A stretch of DNA of 38,561 nt from Paenibacillus humicus NBRC 102415. Its GTDB lineage: Bacteria; Bacillota; Bacilli; Paenibacillales; Paenibacillaceae. The DNA lies in NCBI RefSeq assembly GCF_004000905.1, contig NZ_BIMD01000046.1, positions 1 to 38,561 of the forward strand, given 5' to 3'. Every line of letters starts with the position of its first letter. Position 1 is the first letter of the stretch. Made by a program: the position numbers and the translations under genes. The notes under the pieces were generated by a model. That model did no database searches, had not been told where the DNA came from, and saw only the letters and a program-made list of their open reading frames with translations. Positions 19,926-27,636 of this stretch are shown one piece after another.

Positions 19926-21008
19926 TTATCCTTTGGGGGTCACCCCCATCATGCCGTGCAGCATGATCTGAAAGTTGGACACGTAGACCGTCCGGGAGAA
20001 CTGGCTCCGGATATGCCTTGTCGCCCGGCTACGGATGCCTTCGCGCAGGCTCCTGTCGTCCATCAGCTTCAATGCCTGCTGGACCGCACCCTCGACGTCC
20101 CCCCGGGAGTACAGCTTGCCGGTGACATCATGGACGAGGAACCTGCGAATGCCGTCCGAATCCGTGGACAGCACCGGACAGCGGCATAACATCGCCTCGG
20201 CGACCGCATAGCCGAAGCCTTCCAGAATGGAGGTCGAGCAGAGAAATCCCCCCGAATCCCCGATCAAGCTCATATAGTCCGCCATCTGGCTATGGGGAAT
20301 ATTGGAGTGGCGGATCACTCTGGAGGCTCTCGGCGAGGTCGCCAGCCAATGCTGGAACGCCTCCTGCTCCGGGGCTTCGAACAGCGCCGCATCTCCAAAC
20401 ATCCACATTCGCAGGTCTGGCTTGAAATCCATGAGGCGCTCGCCGATGGCGATAAATTCCCTCCAGTTCTTGTTCGCCTCGATCCTCCCCACCCATCCCA
20501 TGACGGGATATGGCGGCGGCGGATAGTCGCTGTAGCCGAAGTTCTCGGTATCCAGCGGATCGTCAAAGCAGAATTGGGGAATTTCCGGAAACCGGGATCT
20601 CATCAGGTGCTGCAAATGAGCGGTCTGGGGGTACAACAGCCCATCAGCATGCTGCCGGATCAGCGCCGTAAACGCCGTTATCGTGCTTGTCGCCGTTTCC
20701 AGCGTGCCCAGGCCCTGCACCTCATAGATCAGCCTGCCCCGATAGCCGCTTTGCCGGATTCGCTCCAGCGTGAAAATATCCGTACAAACGACGACGGCAT
20801 CATACTGTTCGCGGAGGACCAGAGCCTTGACAGCCTCGGGATCTTTCAGTACGAAGGTGGGGATGTCACGGATGTTGCTGAATCCGTTCCCGTCGTGGGT
20901 ATACAGGAGATGCACCTCATGCCCGGCTTCCATCAGCGCCTTGCCCCGAATCCGGTTGAGCGTCTCCATTCCCCCGCTTGGATTATAGAAGGTCAGCAGC
21001 AGTTTCAT
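19926..21008 (-). CDS. GT4-type glycosyltransferase (GT-B fold)
   Basis: 360 residues, cytosolic. The N-terminal acceptor domain starts MKLLLTFYNPSGGMETLNRI; the C-terminal donor domain carries VMGWVGRIEANKNWREFI, SNIPHSQMADYMSLI and the nucleotide-sugar motif STSILEGFGYAVAEAMLCRCPVL (split here as ILEGFGYAVAEAM), typical of family 4. The start ATG 21008 has GGAGG 10 nt and AGAGGGA immediately upstream. It follows the GT2 gene by 6 bp on the same strand, so the two are one operon. Convergent with the LacI-type gene with 4 bp between stops and no terminator. Likely target: a surface polymer or protein; not determinable from sequence. Confidence 0.88.
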   Translation of the reverse strand: MKLLLTFYNPSGGMETLNRIRGKALMEAGHEVHLLYTHDGNGFSNIRDIPTFVLKDPEAVKALVLREQYDAVVVCTDIFTLERIRQSGYRGRLIYEVQGLGTLETATSTITAFTALIRQHADGLLYPQTAHLQHLMRSRFPEIPQFCFDDPLDTENFGYSDYPPPPYPVMGWVGRIEANKNWREFIAIGERLMDFKPDLRMWMFGDAALFEAPEQEAFQHWLATSPRASRVIRHSNIPHSQMADYMSLIGDSGGFLCSTSILEGFGYAVAEAMLCRCPVLSTDSDGIRRFLVHDVTGKLYSRGDVEGAVQQALKLMDDRSLREGIRSRATRHIRSQFSRTVYVSNFQIMLHGMMGVTPKG

Positions 21009-21014
21009 TCCCTC

Positions 21015-22238
21015 TCATCCTCCTGCGGCGATGATGCCGCCGATCAGTTGGCGAAGCCGGTCCGTGTAGAACAGCTCCAGAAATATATTCGGCTTTACCG
21101 TCGACGGGCCTGCCGTCAGCCGCGGGACGGCATTTCGGGTACCGATGGGGAAATAAAACGAGATGGCGTCCGGATTCTGATTGGCCCGAATGTATTCGAA
21201 CAGGGCATCGACATCATGCGGCAGCGTAAAGGCATCCTGCCCCAGCACCATCACATACGGCGTCGTCACCTCTTGAAGGGCATGGTGGATAGCCGGCGTG
21301 ACGCCGACCCCGGGCAAAAATTCGAATTTCGTCGTCGGATGGGAGAGCTGGGAAAGCACCGAAGCCGGCTGCCCGTCGTATGAAAGGTCGATGACATGGC
21401 AGCGGTAGTTGCTGTACGTCTGCTCATACAGGCTCTCCAGAGCCGTCTTCTCTTCCTCCAGAGCCGTCACGAGCGGGAACAGCACGGTCAGCTCGGGCTT
21501 GATTCCTCTGCGGGTGCGCGCCTGCAGCCGGGTCTGATGGAAGGCATGGCGCCATCTGCGATGCTGGGCCGGCGCCTGCAGCGATGCCGAGATGCTGTGC
21601 TCCGAATTGACACGGTAATCGACCAGTTCGACCGGGATATGCCGGATGCGGCAATGATCGGTCAGGCGCAGCCAGAAGTCGTAATCCTCGACCGGCTCCA
21701 TGCCATATCCGCCGATCATGCGGGCAAATATCGCCTTATACATGAACGACACCCCGACAATGCTCGATTCGAGCAGCTTCTCCTGCGGCTGCGCCTGGTA
21801 TTGGCGCCGAGCAGCCAGCTCCGCTTCCGAAGAGATCACGTTGCCATGATCGTCGATGCCCCGGAAGGAGCTGTATACAAGTCCGAGCTCAGGCGGCCCC
21901 TTGGCAAGCTCCCGGCGCAGCACCTCCACAAAGCGGGGGTGATACACATTGTCGCTGGAAACCCAGGTCAGGTATACAATGGACGGGTCCTTGAACAGGA
22001 TGTCGAACCCGGTGTTCAAGGCGCTTGCCACCCCTCCGTTGACCGGACATACGACGATTTCCACCCGTTTGTCTCCCTGCGTCCCGGCTCTTACAAGCGG
22101 TTCCATCTCCGGAGCGCCATCCACGACGATGACGAGGCGGAACCCTTTGCGGGTCTGGTTCCGAACCGAATGAATAGCCGCGCTGAGCAGCGCCGGATCC
22201 TGCTTGTAAACCGGCATGACAATGCCGACATCCGCCAT
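21015..22238 (-). CDS. GT2 glycosyltransferase with two tandem GT-A modules
   Basis: 407 residues, no membrane segment. Module 1 (1-215) is a regular family 2 enzyme: VGIVMPVYKQDPALLSAAI, nucleotide-binding VVDGAPE, SSDN (94-97) where a DxD is expected, and the catalytic-base motif VEDYDFWLRL (183-192). Module 2 starts near 249 (LTVLFPLVTALEEEKTALES) and repeats the fold: SLYEQTYSNYRCHVIDLS, TPAIHHALQEVTTPYVMVLGQDAF with QD (334-335) in the metal position and no clear catalytic ED. Start ATG 22238 has GGGAGG 8 nt upstream; a GTG 9 bp before it is less likely. First in the operon with the GT4 gene. Confidence 0.87.
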   Translation of the reverse strand: MADVGIVMPVYKQDPALLSAAIHSVRNQTRKGFRLVIVVDGAPEMEPLVRAGTQGDKRVEIVVCPVNGGVASALNTGFDILFKDPSIVYLTWVSSDNVYHPRFVEVLRRELAKGPPELGLVYSSFRGIDDHGNVISSEAELAARRQYQAQPQEKLLESSIVGVSFMYKAIFARMIGGYGMEPVEDYDFWLRLTDHCRIRHIPVELVDYRVNSEHSISASLQAPAQHRRWRHAFHQTRLQARTRRGIKPELTVLFPLVTALEEEKTALESLYEQTYSNYRCHVIDLSYDGQPASVLSQLSHPTTKFEFLPGVGVTPAIHHALQEVTTPYVMVLGQDAFTLPHDVDALFEYIRANQNPDAISFYFPIGTRNAVPRLTAGPSTVKPNIFLELFYTDRLRQLIGGIIAAGG

Positions 22239-22286
22239 CGCCCGCACCTCCCGTGGTCAATATCGCATCTTTCATTTTATGTAGCT

Positions 22287-22317
22287 CTCCCCCGTCTCAT
22301 GTCGGTTTCCGGGGGAG
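22287..22317. repeat. Hairpin between the small beta-protein gene and the GT2 gene
   Basis: Perfect 8-bp stem CTCCCCCG/CGGGGGAG with a 15-nt loop, without a T run on either side. Could be a processing or partial termination site that lowers glycosyltransferase expression relative to the upstream gene. Confidence 0.4.
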
Positions 22318-22348
22318 GCTTGGCCTCCAGTCACGCAGACACAGGGTG

Positions 22349-22783
22349 TTAGCCGGAATATCCGGTGAAGTTGAAGCTTTCCGGTCCGACCCTCAGAATG
22401 CCCGCAACCGAAGAGGTGACGTACACGCTGTAGGTCGCCGCCGAGCTCGTCGACGCCCCGGAATCGGAGCCCTCGAGGCTTATCGCCCGGGGGCCGACTT
22501 CCGCCGCCTGGATCGCCTGGTTGAGGGAAAAGACGTTCACGCCCGCAGCTGCGCTGGCCCCTCGAACCACATAGATTGAAACCATCGTATCCGCCGGCGT
22601 CGTCGGCTGCTGGAAGGTGACCACGCCGGAGAACTCGACCCGGATGAGTCCGGATGTGCCGGCGGACAGATTCAGCGTCTGCTGCGCGACCAGCTGAAGG
22701 ACTCCCGCCGTCGGAATCGGGATGGACAGGGAGTTGCCGTAGCTCGCATTCTGCGATGCGCGTGAATCGAGGAATATCGTCAT
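22349..22783 (-). CDS. Small Ser/Thr-rich all-beta protein, function unknown
   Basis: 144 residues, no signal peptide, no cysteine, no membrane segment. Almost the whole chain is predicted beta: alternating hydrophobic/Thr strands such as GVLQLVAQQTLNLSAGTSGL, TMVSIYVVRG and TYSVYVTSSVAGILRVG; it ends GPESFNFTGYSG. Ser, Thr, Ala and Gly dominate; one stretch reads GSDSGASTSSAATYS. The pattern resembles a trimeric jelly-roll or spore-surface type domain, but I do not recognise a named family. AGGTGA lies 6 nt before ATG 22783. It precedes the two glycosyltransferase genes on the same strand with 110 bp and a hairpin between, so it may be their acceptor; this is inference. Confidence 0.72.
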   Translation of the reverse strand: MTIFLDSRASQNASYGNSLSIPIPTAGVLQLVAQQTLNLSAGTSGLIRVEFSGVVTFQQPTTPADTMVSIYVVRGASAAAGVNVFSLNQAIQAAEVGPRAISLEGSDSGASTSSAATYSVYVTSSVAGILRVGPESFNFTGYSG

Positions 22784-22948
22784 CTCTATCACCTCTTCTA
22801 TTAACATAGCATTCCTCTCATCCTATGCCGCTAGATTCCGAAGTGACCTGGGCACCCGCCGCAAGCAGCTGCCCTTGCAGGCGCGCGGAGCGGGCCGGAT
22901 GCACTCTCGCCTTCCGAGAAGCACGGCGCCGATCGCCCTCAGGGATGG

Positions 22949-22980
22949 AAAAGCCCGCATCCGTAATGGCGGATGCGGGC
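22949..22980 (-). terminator. Terminator of the GHL10 gene
   Basis: Minus strand: perfect 11-bp stem GCCCGCATCCG/CGGATGCGGGC, 6-nt loop, four T; 24 bp after the stop. Confidence 0.85.
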
Positions 22981-23003
22981 GGAAGATGGCTATAAGGGCC
23001 GGA

Positions 23004-24752
23004 TCATTTCTTGGCCGAGGAGTAATAAGAGCGCAGGGCATCGCCCACTCCGAGCGGATTGCGCCGAAGATCCTTGGCGCTGAAGAACAGCTCTCCCGTC
23101 ACGCTGCCGGTCAGCTGATCGTAATCCAGCTGACGGATGATTTCCGAGGAGCTTTGCCATCCCGCTTCGGCCGTTCCCAGCTTGTAGGGAGAGTGGCCGA
23201 TATAGAGATCGACTCCAGTGCCCTTCACCGTTGCCGTCCACCACTCCGCAACCTTCTCGTACGGGGCGGTCGGATGCGCGAAGCTCCAATAGATCTGCGG
23301 CGCCACATAATCGAGCCAGCCCTGCCGCACCCAGAGGCGCACATCCGCATACATGCCGTCATATGTGCTCGTGCCCGCCTTCGTATCCGAGCCCTCGGGA
23401 TCGGCGGATTTGTTGCGCCAGACGCCGAACGGGCTGATGCCGAAGCGTACGGCGGGCTTTTGCGCATGGATGCTTTCGCTGAGCTGGCGGACAAAGGCGT
23501 TGATGTTGTCCCGCCGCCAGTCGGCCTTGCCCTTCAAGCTCCCGGCGCTGTACAGCTTATAGACGGCTTCGTCGTCGAACGAGCTGCCGGACGGATAGAA
23601 GTAATCGTCGAGATGCACGCCGTCGATGTCGTAACGGGTTACGACCTCCATGATGGCATCAATAATGGACTGGCGGGCTGCGGGTATGCCGGGATTGATG
23701 TAAGGCTTGCCGCCCGAGCTGACGATCCATTCCGGATGCTGGAGCATGATGCTGCCGGGATCCAGCTTCGTCGTGTCGGACGTGGTCGACGCCCGGAAAG
23801 GATTGAACCAGGCATGGAATTCCATGCCTCTCCGATGCGTCTCTTCAATCATGAAGGCCAGCGGATCGTAGTCCGGGGCCAGACCTTGCTTGCCGGTCAA
23901 ATAAGAGGACCAGGGGACGAGAAGGCTCGGGTACAAGGCATCTCCCGACGGCCGCACCTGCACGAAGGCCGCATTCATCCCGAGCCGCTGCAGGTCGTCC
24001 AGCAGCTGCACGTATTCCTGGCGCTGCTTGGCTCCATCCTTGTACGAAGCCGTTGACGGCCAGTCCAGATTGTAGACGGTCGACACCCAGGCTCCGCGCA
24101 GAGGCGCCTGCAAGCCCGGGCCCGGAACGACCGTGCCGCCGCCGGGCTGCGAGCCCGAGCCGGAGCCCGGCTGGCTCCCCGTCCCCGTACCTGGCTGAGC
24201 TCCTGTTCCGGTGCCGGGGTCGCTGCCCGTTCCTGTTCCCGGCTGAGCCCCTGTTCCAGACTCGCCTCCCGGTCCGGCCGGGGAAGACAGCGAGATTTTT
24301 CGGCTGGAAGCGTTCCAGTCGACGCTCAGCCCTAGCTGTTCCCCGACAAATCTCAACGGAACCATCGTCCGGCTCTGCTTCGTCTCCACCGATGCGTCCA
24401 GCGATATTTTGGCGCCGTTCACGACGGCGTAGTTCTGTCCCATCCTCAGGGTGATGACGCTGCCCGACATGGAGATCCGGGCCGTCTTCTCTTTTGCGGA
24501 CCAGTCGACGGTAGCGCCCAGCCCTTCGCTTACGACGCGAAGAGGCACCATCGTCACGTTGACCTTGGGCAGGATATACGGCGGGGCTTCACTCGCCAGC
24601 TGTTGTCCGTCCAGATAAATGCCGATGGCGGATGCCGCCGACGCATCGGCCTGCCACGCGCCCGGAACGAATGACGCTGCCGTTGCCGCGATCAAGGAGA
24701 GCGCCAGCTTCCTGCGGATGCTCCCTGCCGCTTCTGCTCGGTTGAACCTCAT
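23004..24752 (-). CDS. Exported GHL10 (DUF187, YngK-like) glycoside hydrolase with copper-amine-oxidase-type N-terminal repeats
   Basis: 582 residues. Sec signal peptide about 12-39 (KLALSLIAATAASF, cleavage near ADASA). Then two stalk repeats of the copper-amine-oxidase N-terminal type, each with TMVPLR (VVSEGLGATVDW and FVGEQLGLSVDW), about 44-155. A 45-residue Gly/Thr/Pro/Gln linker follows, then the GHL10 TIM barrel from about 208: GAWVSTVYNLDWP, FHAWFNPFR, GVHLDDYFYP with an acidic pair in the active-site position, and DYVAPQIYWSF. Family members act on polysaccharides, possibly peptidoglycan-derived glycans; the substrate is not known. The start is uncertain: GAGGAAGGAA lies 14 nt before ATG 24752, and an ATG at 24782 is possible. 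Probably secreted or wall-bound. Confidence 0.9.
   Translation of the reverse strand: MRFNRAEAAGSIRRKLALSLIAATAASFVPGAWQADASAASAIGIYLDGQQLASEAPPYILPKVNVTMVPLRVVSEGLGATVDWSAKEKTARISMSGSVITLRMGQNYAVVNGAKISLDASVETKQSRTMVPLRFVGEQLGLSVDWNASSRKISLSSPAGPGGESGTGAQPGTGTGSDPGTGTGAQPGTGTGSQPGSGSGSQPGGGTVVPGPGLQAPLRGAWVSTVYNLDWPSTASYKDGAKQRQEYVQLLDDLQRLGMNAAFVQVRPSGDALYPSLLVPWSSYLTGKQGLAPDYDPLAFMIEETHRRGMEFHAWFNPFRASTTSDTTKLDPGSIMLQHPEWIVSSGGKPYINPGIPAARQSIIDAIMEVVTRYDIDGVHLDDYFYPSGSSFDDEAVYKLYSAGSLKGKADWRRDNINAFVRQLSESIHAQKPAVRFGISPFGVWRNKSADPEGSDTKAGTSTYDGMYADVRLWVRQGWLDYVAPQIYWSFAHPTAPYEKVAEWWTATVKGTGVDLYIGHSPYKLGTAEAGWQSSSEIIRQLDYDQLTGSVTGELFFSAKDLRRNPLGVGDALRSYYSSAKK
24142..24265. repeat. Tandem degenerate repeat coding the Gly/Thr/Pro linker
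   Basis: Imperfect 12-24 bp repeats within the GHL10 gene translate to units such as GTGAQPGTGTGS and GSQPGSGSGS. Low-complexity coding DNA likely to vary in length between strains. Confidence 0.75.
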
Positions 24753-24972
24753 GTGAACGTCTTCATTCCTTCCTCTGTGCATACTTTTCCGCTGGTTCTT
24801 GCGAATTTGCATCAGACAGTTAGACGCCGGCTTGACCGCAATAGTTGCTTTAATCTTCCTCTTCATCCGAAGGAGGAAAACGGTCATATCCCGTAAAATG
24901 ATGTAGAAACAGGCGATTTCACGGGGCAAAAGCCTAAATTCAGAGGAATTCAGCCTATAATTGAATATTCTG

Positions 24973-24986
24973 ATTATTTAAATAAT
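24973..24986. repeat. 14-bp perfect palindrome over a plus-strand -35
   Basis: ATTATTTAAATAAT is centred exactly on TTTAAA (24977-24982), the likely -35 of the promoter at 25000. In DNA of this GC content it stands out and could be an operator, or merely an AT-rich promoter element. Confidence 0.4.
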
Positions 24987-25005
24987 TGTAAAGATGAGGT
25001 ATAAT
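24977..25005 (+). promoter_or_regulatory. Sigma-A promoter of the short unit at 25012-25325
   Basis: TTTAAA, exact 17-bp spacer, consensus TATAAT (25000-25005) in a locally AT-rich patch. Predicted start near 25012. Confidence 0.65.
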
Positions 25006-25037
25006 GAAATCACTCCACAGGGGAAGGGGATAGTCCA

Positions 25038-25250
25038 ATGGAGACGGTTAGCGAAGCGTGTCCCGAAGCCGACGGCAATGCCGCCAGGCTGGCAAGAAGA
25101 GAGCAGCTGATGCTGCTGAGCGGGCATGCGGGTCCTGAAGTCTGTTGCGTACATGAACCGGTAATCCAATCTGTATGGAGAAAGCGAAATCTAAGAAGGA
25201 AGCAAGCGTCAGGTTACGCAAGCTGCTGGGAATGGAGTGTAAGCGTCTAA
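25038..25250 (+). CDS. Possible small protein of unknown function (70 codons)
   Basis: Not recognised. AAGGGG lies 8 nt before ATG 25038, and a good promoter and a strong hairpin bracket it. The product starts METVSEACPEADGNAARLAR, contains CC and several basic residues (VWRKRNLRRKQASG) and has no membrane segment. A second short frame, ATG 25175 to the TAG at 25256-25258 (27 codons, Lys/Glu/Leu-rich, amphipathic: MEKAKSKKEASVRLRKLLGM), overlaps its 3' half and looks at least as protein-like, so a frameshifted or decayed gene, or a non-coding RNA, are alternatives. Confidence 0.4.
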   Translation: METVSEACPEADGNAARLARREQLMLLSGHAGPEVCCVHEPVIQSVWRKRNLRRKQASGYASCWEWSVSV

Positions 25251-25271
25251 TTGAATAGGAACTGGTTAAGC

Positions 25272-25320
25272 AGGAAATAGGGCTTTCGGTTGTCAGCGGA
25301 CAAGCGAAAGCCCTATTTGT
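25272..25320 (+). terminator. Long hairpin ending the short unit
   Basis: Near-perfect stem of about 19 bp: AAATAGGGCTTTCG/CGAAAGCCCTATTT continued inside by TTGTC/GACAA after one G-G mismatch, loop AGCG. The T run is short (TTTGTGCTTG), so it could also stabilise the RNA. Confidence 0.65.
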
Positions 25321-25375
25321 GCTTGAAGGGACTCAAGCGGGTATACTAAGCAGAAATCTGTTCAGGAGGCCGCAA

Positions 25376-25981
25376 ATGCTCATGCTTACGTTGAATAATC
25401 TGGAGCATCCCCTCTGGCCCGCAGCCCGCCGGATCTACGAGGAAGCGTTCGCTCCGCACAGCCGCAAGCCGGAAGCGCTGATCCGCGCCATGCTGGAGCG
25501 AGGCCTTGCTCTCGTGCATATTCTCGCCGAGAGAGACGGCGGCGAGATGTGCCCCGTCGCCATCGCTCTCGCAGGCCCAAGCGGCGGCGGACGCGTGCTG
25601 GTCGTCGACTATCTCGCCGTCGACTTCAGACGAAGAGGCCATGGATACGGAACCCTCCTGCTCGCCAAGCTCGACGAATGGGGCGGACGGCATGCCGCCG
25701 GCGCGCTCGCGCTGCTGGTGGAAACCGAGGCAGAAGCTACGGCAGACAACCGGCGCCGGATCCGGTTCTGGGAACAAGCCGGCTTCCATGCTACGGGGTA
25801 TGTCCACCGCTATATCTGGGTGCCGGAGCCGTACCGAGCCCTCTACCGTCCGTTCTCCTCCGGCAGCGGCCTGAGTCGGGACCAAGAAGCGCTGTTTCTG
25901 GAAGGCGACGGCCAACAGCTGTTCCGCTGGATATCCGACTTCCACCGGCGCTCGTACAAGGGGTTCAAGGAAGAGGACTGA
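25376..25981 (+). CDS. GNAT-family N-acetyltransferase
   Basis: 201 residues, cytosolic. The acetyl-CoA-binding core is VDYLAVDFRRRGHGYGTLLL (about 77-96), with the R/Q-x-x-G-x-G/A loop as RRGHGYG, and the late motif NRRRIRFWEQAGFHATGY (about 140-157). The last 45 residues extend past the usual fold (YRPFSSGSGLSRDQEALFLE). ATG 25376 is preceded by GGAGG at 6 nt; ATG 25382 is an alternative. TATACT at 25342-25347 may be its -10. Substrate unknown. Convergent with the GH4 gene; the 85 bp between the stops show no clear terminator. Confidence 0.85.
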   Translation: MLMLTLNNLEHPLWPAARRIYEEAFAPHSRKPEALIRAMLERGLALVHILAERDGGEMCPVAIALAGPSGGGRVLVVDYLAVDFRRRGHGYGTLLLAKLDEWGGRHAAGALALLVETEAEATADNRRRIRFWEQAGFHATGYVHRYIWVPEPYRALYRPFSSGSGLSRDQEALFLEGDGQQLFRWISDFHRRSYKGFKEED

Positions 25982-26066
25982 TGGAGGAATGCGTACGGGT
26001 CAAGCTTGCTTGGGCAAAGGGCCTTCTGCGCCTCATCCGCCCGCTTGCTCCAACCGCCCCCTGCCA

Positions 26067-27374
26067 TCAGGCAAACGCCGGCAGGAGGTCGGCATGCGCC
26101 TCCAGCATCCGGTCCAGCGCTGCATAAGCCGTTTCCTTATCCTCGATAGCCGGATCCAGATCGACTGCCTTGCGGGCAAGCTTCCGGTCTCCGGCAACCG
26201 CGGCTTGAGCTACAAGCTCATGCACGTCGGAGAGCTGGCGGATGACTTCCGCCAGCGCAGGCGGCAGTTCCGGAAGAGGCTCGGCTTCCAGCTTGCCGCC
26301 GCGAACTCGGACCGGCACCTCAACAATTCGTTCCGGCGGCAGCTCCTGAATCGCATGGCCATTGGCGACGTTCAGAATGTCCAGACGCCCGTCGCTTCCC
26401 GCGGCGAGCGACAAGGCGAGACCAACCGGATGCTCCCAGCTACCGTGTCGGAAGATGCCGGAGTCCTTGGCATCGAGCGTGCCTGCGGCGATTGCCCGAA
26501 GCTCCTCGAGCCGAAGGCTGCGTTCAGCGGCCGAGCCGTGATAAGGCGGCTCCTGGGGATACCGGATTCCCGGCTGTACGGGCAAATACTCGGCATGATG
26601 ATCGACAGCCCCCGCCGCCACCGCCCCGTACTGCCCGAGCCAGCGCTTCATGACGTCCAGCTCCCGCTGCAGATCCTCGTCCAAGCCGCTCCAATCCCCG
26701 TGTTCCACGAAGCTCCTCAGCTCCGGCAGCAGATCCGCTCCGCTCTGCTTGTCCTTCATGGAGAGCACCCAGGCGAAATGGTTCAGGCCTCCGGTGACGA
26801 TGTCCACCTCATGCGGCTTCCTGCCGATCAGGCCAGGCAGCAAGCCATAGCCTTGCCCGCTGCGATGGGCGATGTTGCAAAATCCGGCGACCCCGACCGA
26901 GCTGAATCTCGCCACGGCCGTCACGACTCGCGGCATCGGATTCGTGACATCGAGCAGCAGGGCTGCGGGGCAGAGCCGTTCCATGTCCCGGGCCAGCTCC
27001 ATGGCCATGGCGATGGAGCGGAATGCTCCCAGCATGCCGCCAAGTCCCCCGCATTCCCGAGCCTGGTCGTCCAGTCCGAATTGCTTCAGGATATCAAAGT
27101 CCATCTTCCAGCGAAGCGCTCCCTGCGGAGCAGCAGAGAGGATGACGAAGTCCGCGCCCGGCAGCGCCTCTTCCCTGTTGTCCGTCTCCGAGACGAGGAG
27201 ATCGACCCCGTGCTGCCGGGCAAGAGCCCGGCCCGCTCCTGCCATCGCGGCGGCCGCCTCCAGATTCAAGTCCACCAGCACGAGCTCTCCCTCCATGCGA
27301 TGCTTGACGATGCAGTCTTCGAGGACGGTCGGTGCAAACACGAAGCTGCCTCCTCCGATCAGAACGATTTTCAT
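26067..27374 (-). CDS. GH4-family NAD/Mn-dependent glycosidase
   Basis: 435 residues, cytosolic. GH4 enzymes cleave by an NAD-dependent redox-elimination mechanism. The N-terminal Rossmann fold is MKIVLIGGGSFVFAPT; VTNPMP (143-148) is typical; metal ligands are C166 (GFCNIAH) and H199 (GGLNHFAW). The tetrapeptide after the cysteine, normally diagnostic for substrate, is CNIA: close to the CN(I/V)P of 6-phospho-beta-glucosidases and unlike CHSV, CHEV or CHGx groups, so substrate is open. No PTS gene is in view, which argues against a phosphorylated sugar. AGGAG lies 10 nt before ATG 27374. Divergent from an AraC-type gene that probably controls it. Confidence 0.92.
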   Translation of the reverse strand: MKIVLIGGGSFVFAPTVLEDCIVKHRMEGELVLVDLNLEAAAAMAGAGRALARQHGVDLLVSETDNREEALPGADFVILSAAPQGALRWKMDFDILKQFGLDDQARECGGLGGMLGAFRSIAMAMELARDMERLCPAALLLDVTNPMPRVVTAVARFSSVGVAGFCNIAHRSGQGYGLLPGLIGRKPHEVDIVTGGLNHFAWVLSMKDKQSGADLLPELRSFVEHGDWSGLDEDLQRELDVMKRWLGQYGAVAAGAVDHHAEYLPVQPGIRYPQEPPYHGSAAERSLRLEELRAIAAGTLDAKDSGIFRHGSWEHPVGLALSLAAGSDGRLDILNVANGHAIQELPPERIVEVPVRVRGGKLEAEPLPELPPALAEVIRQLSDVHELVAQAAVAGDRKLARKAVDLDPAIEDKETAYAALDRMLEAHADLLPAFA

Positions 27375-27431
27375 CCCGCTTTGCTCCTTTGGACGGCTTC
27401 GATACTTGCGGCGCCGGACAAAATGCCGGGC

Positions 27432-27459
27432 TTGCCGCAGAAGTCCGTTCTTCTATATT
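27432..27459 (+). promoter_or_regulatory. Possible promoter of the AraC-type gene
   Basis: TTGCCG (27432-27437), 16-bp spacer, TATATT (27454-27459). On the other strand TACAAT (27457-27462) could serve the GH4 gene, so the two promoters would overlap. Confidence 0.4.
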
Positions 27460-27471
27460 GTAGAGAGAAGA
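27449..27471. promoter_or_regulatory. Inverted repeat in the GH4/AraC divergent region
   Basis: TCTTCT/AGAAGA separated by 11 nt, covering both putative -10 elements: a candidate operator for the adjacent AraC-type regulator. Confidence 0.35.
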
Positions 27472-27636
27472 TCGGCAGGGACGGAATAACCATCCCGGCT
27501 CATCGCCAAGCTATTGTTAGCCAAAACGGACATTCCCTGCGGACGCAGCCGCCGCGTATACGGGGAGGAAGCACTCGCGGCGGGAGGTTCGCGCCGCCTA
27601 TATCCCTTCCTGCAGGATGAAAAGGAGCTCGGCCAT

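Noticed and set aside
22820-22860. Sigma-K-like CATA element before the small beta-protein gene
   Set aside because: CATAGGATG resembles the -10, but the AC of the -35 is at the wrong spacing; too weak to annotate.
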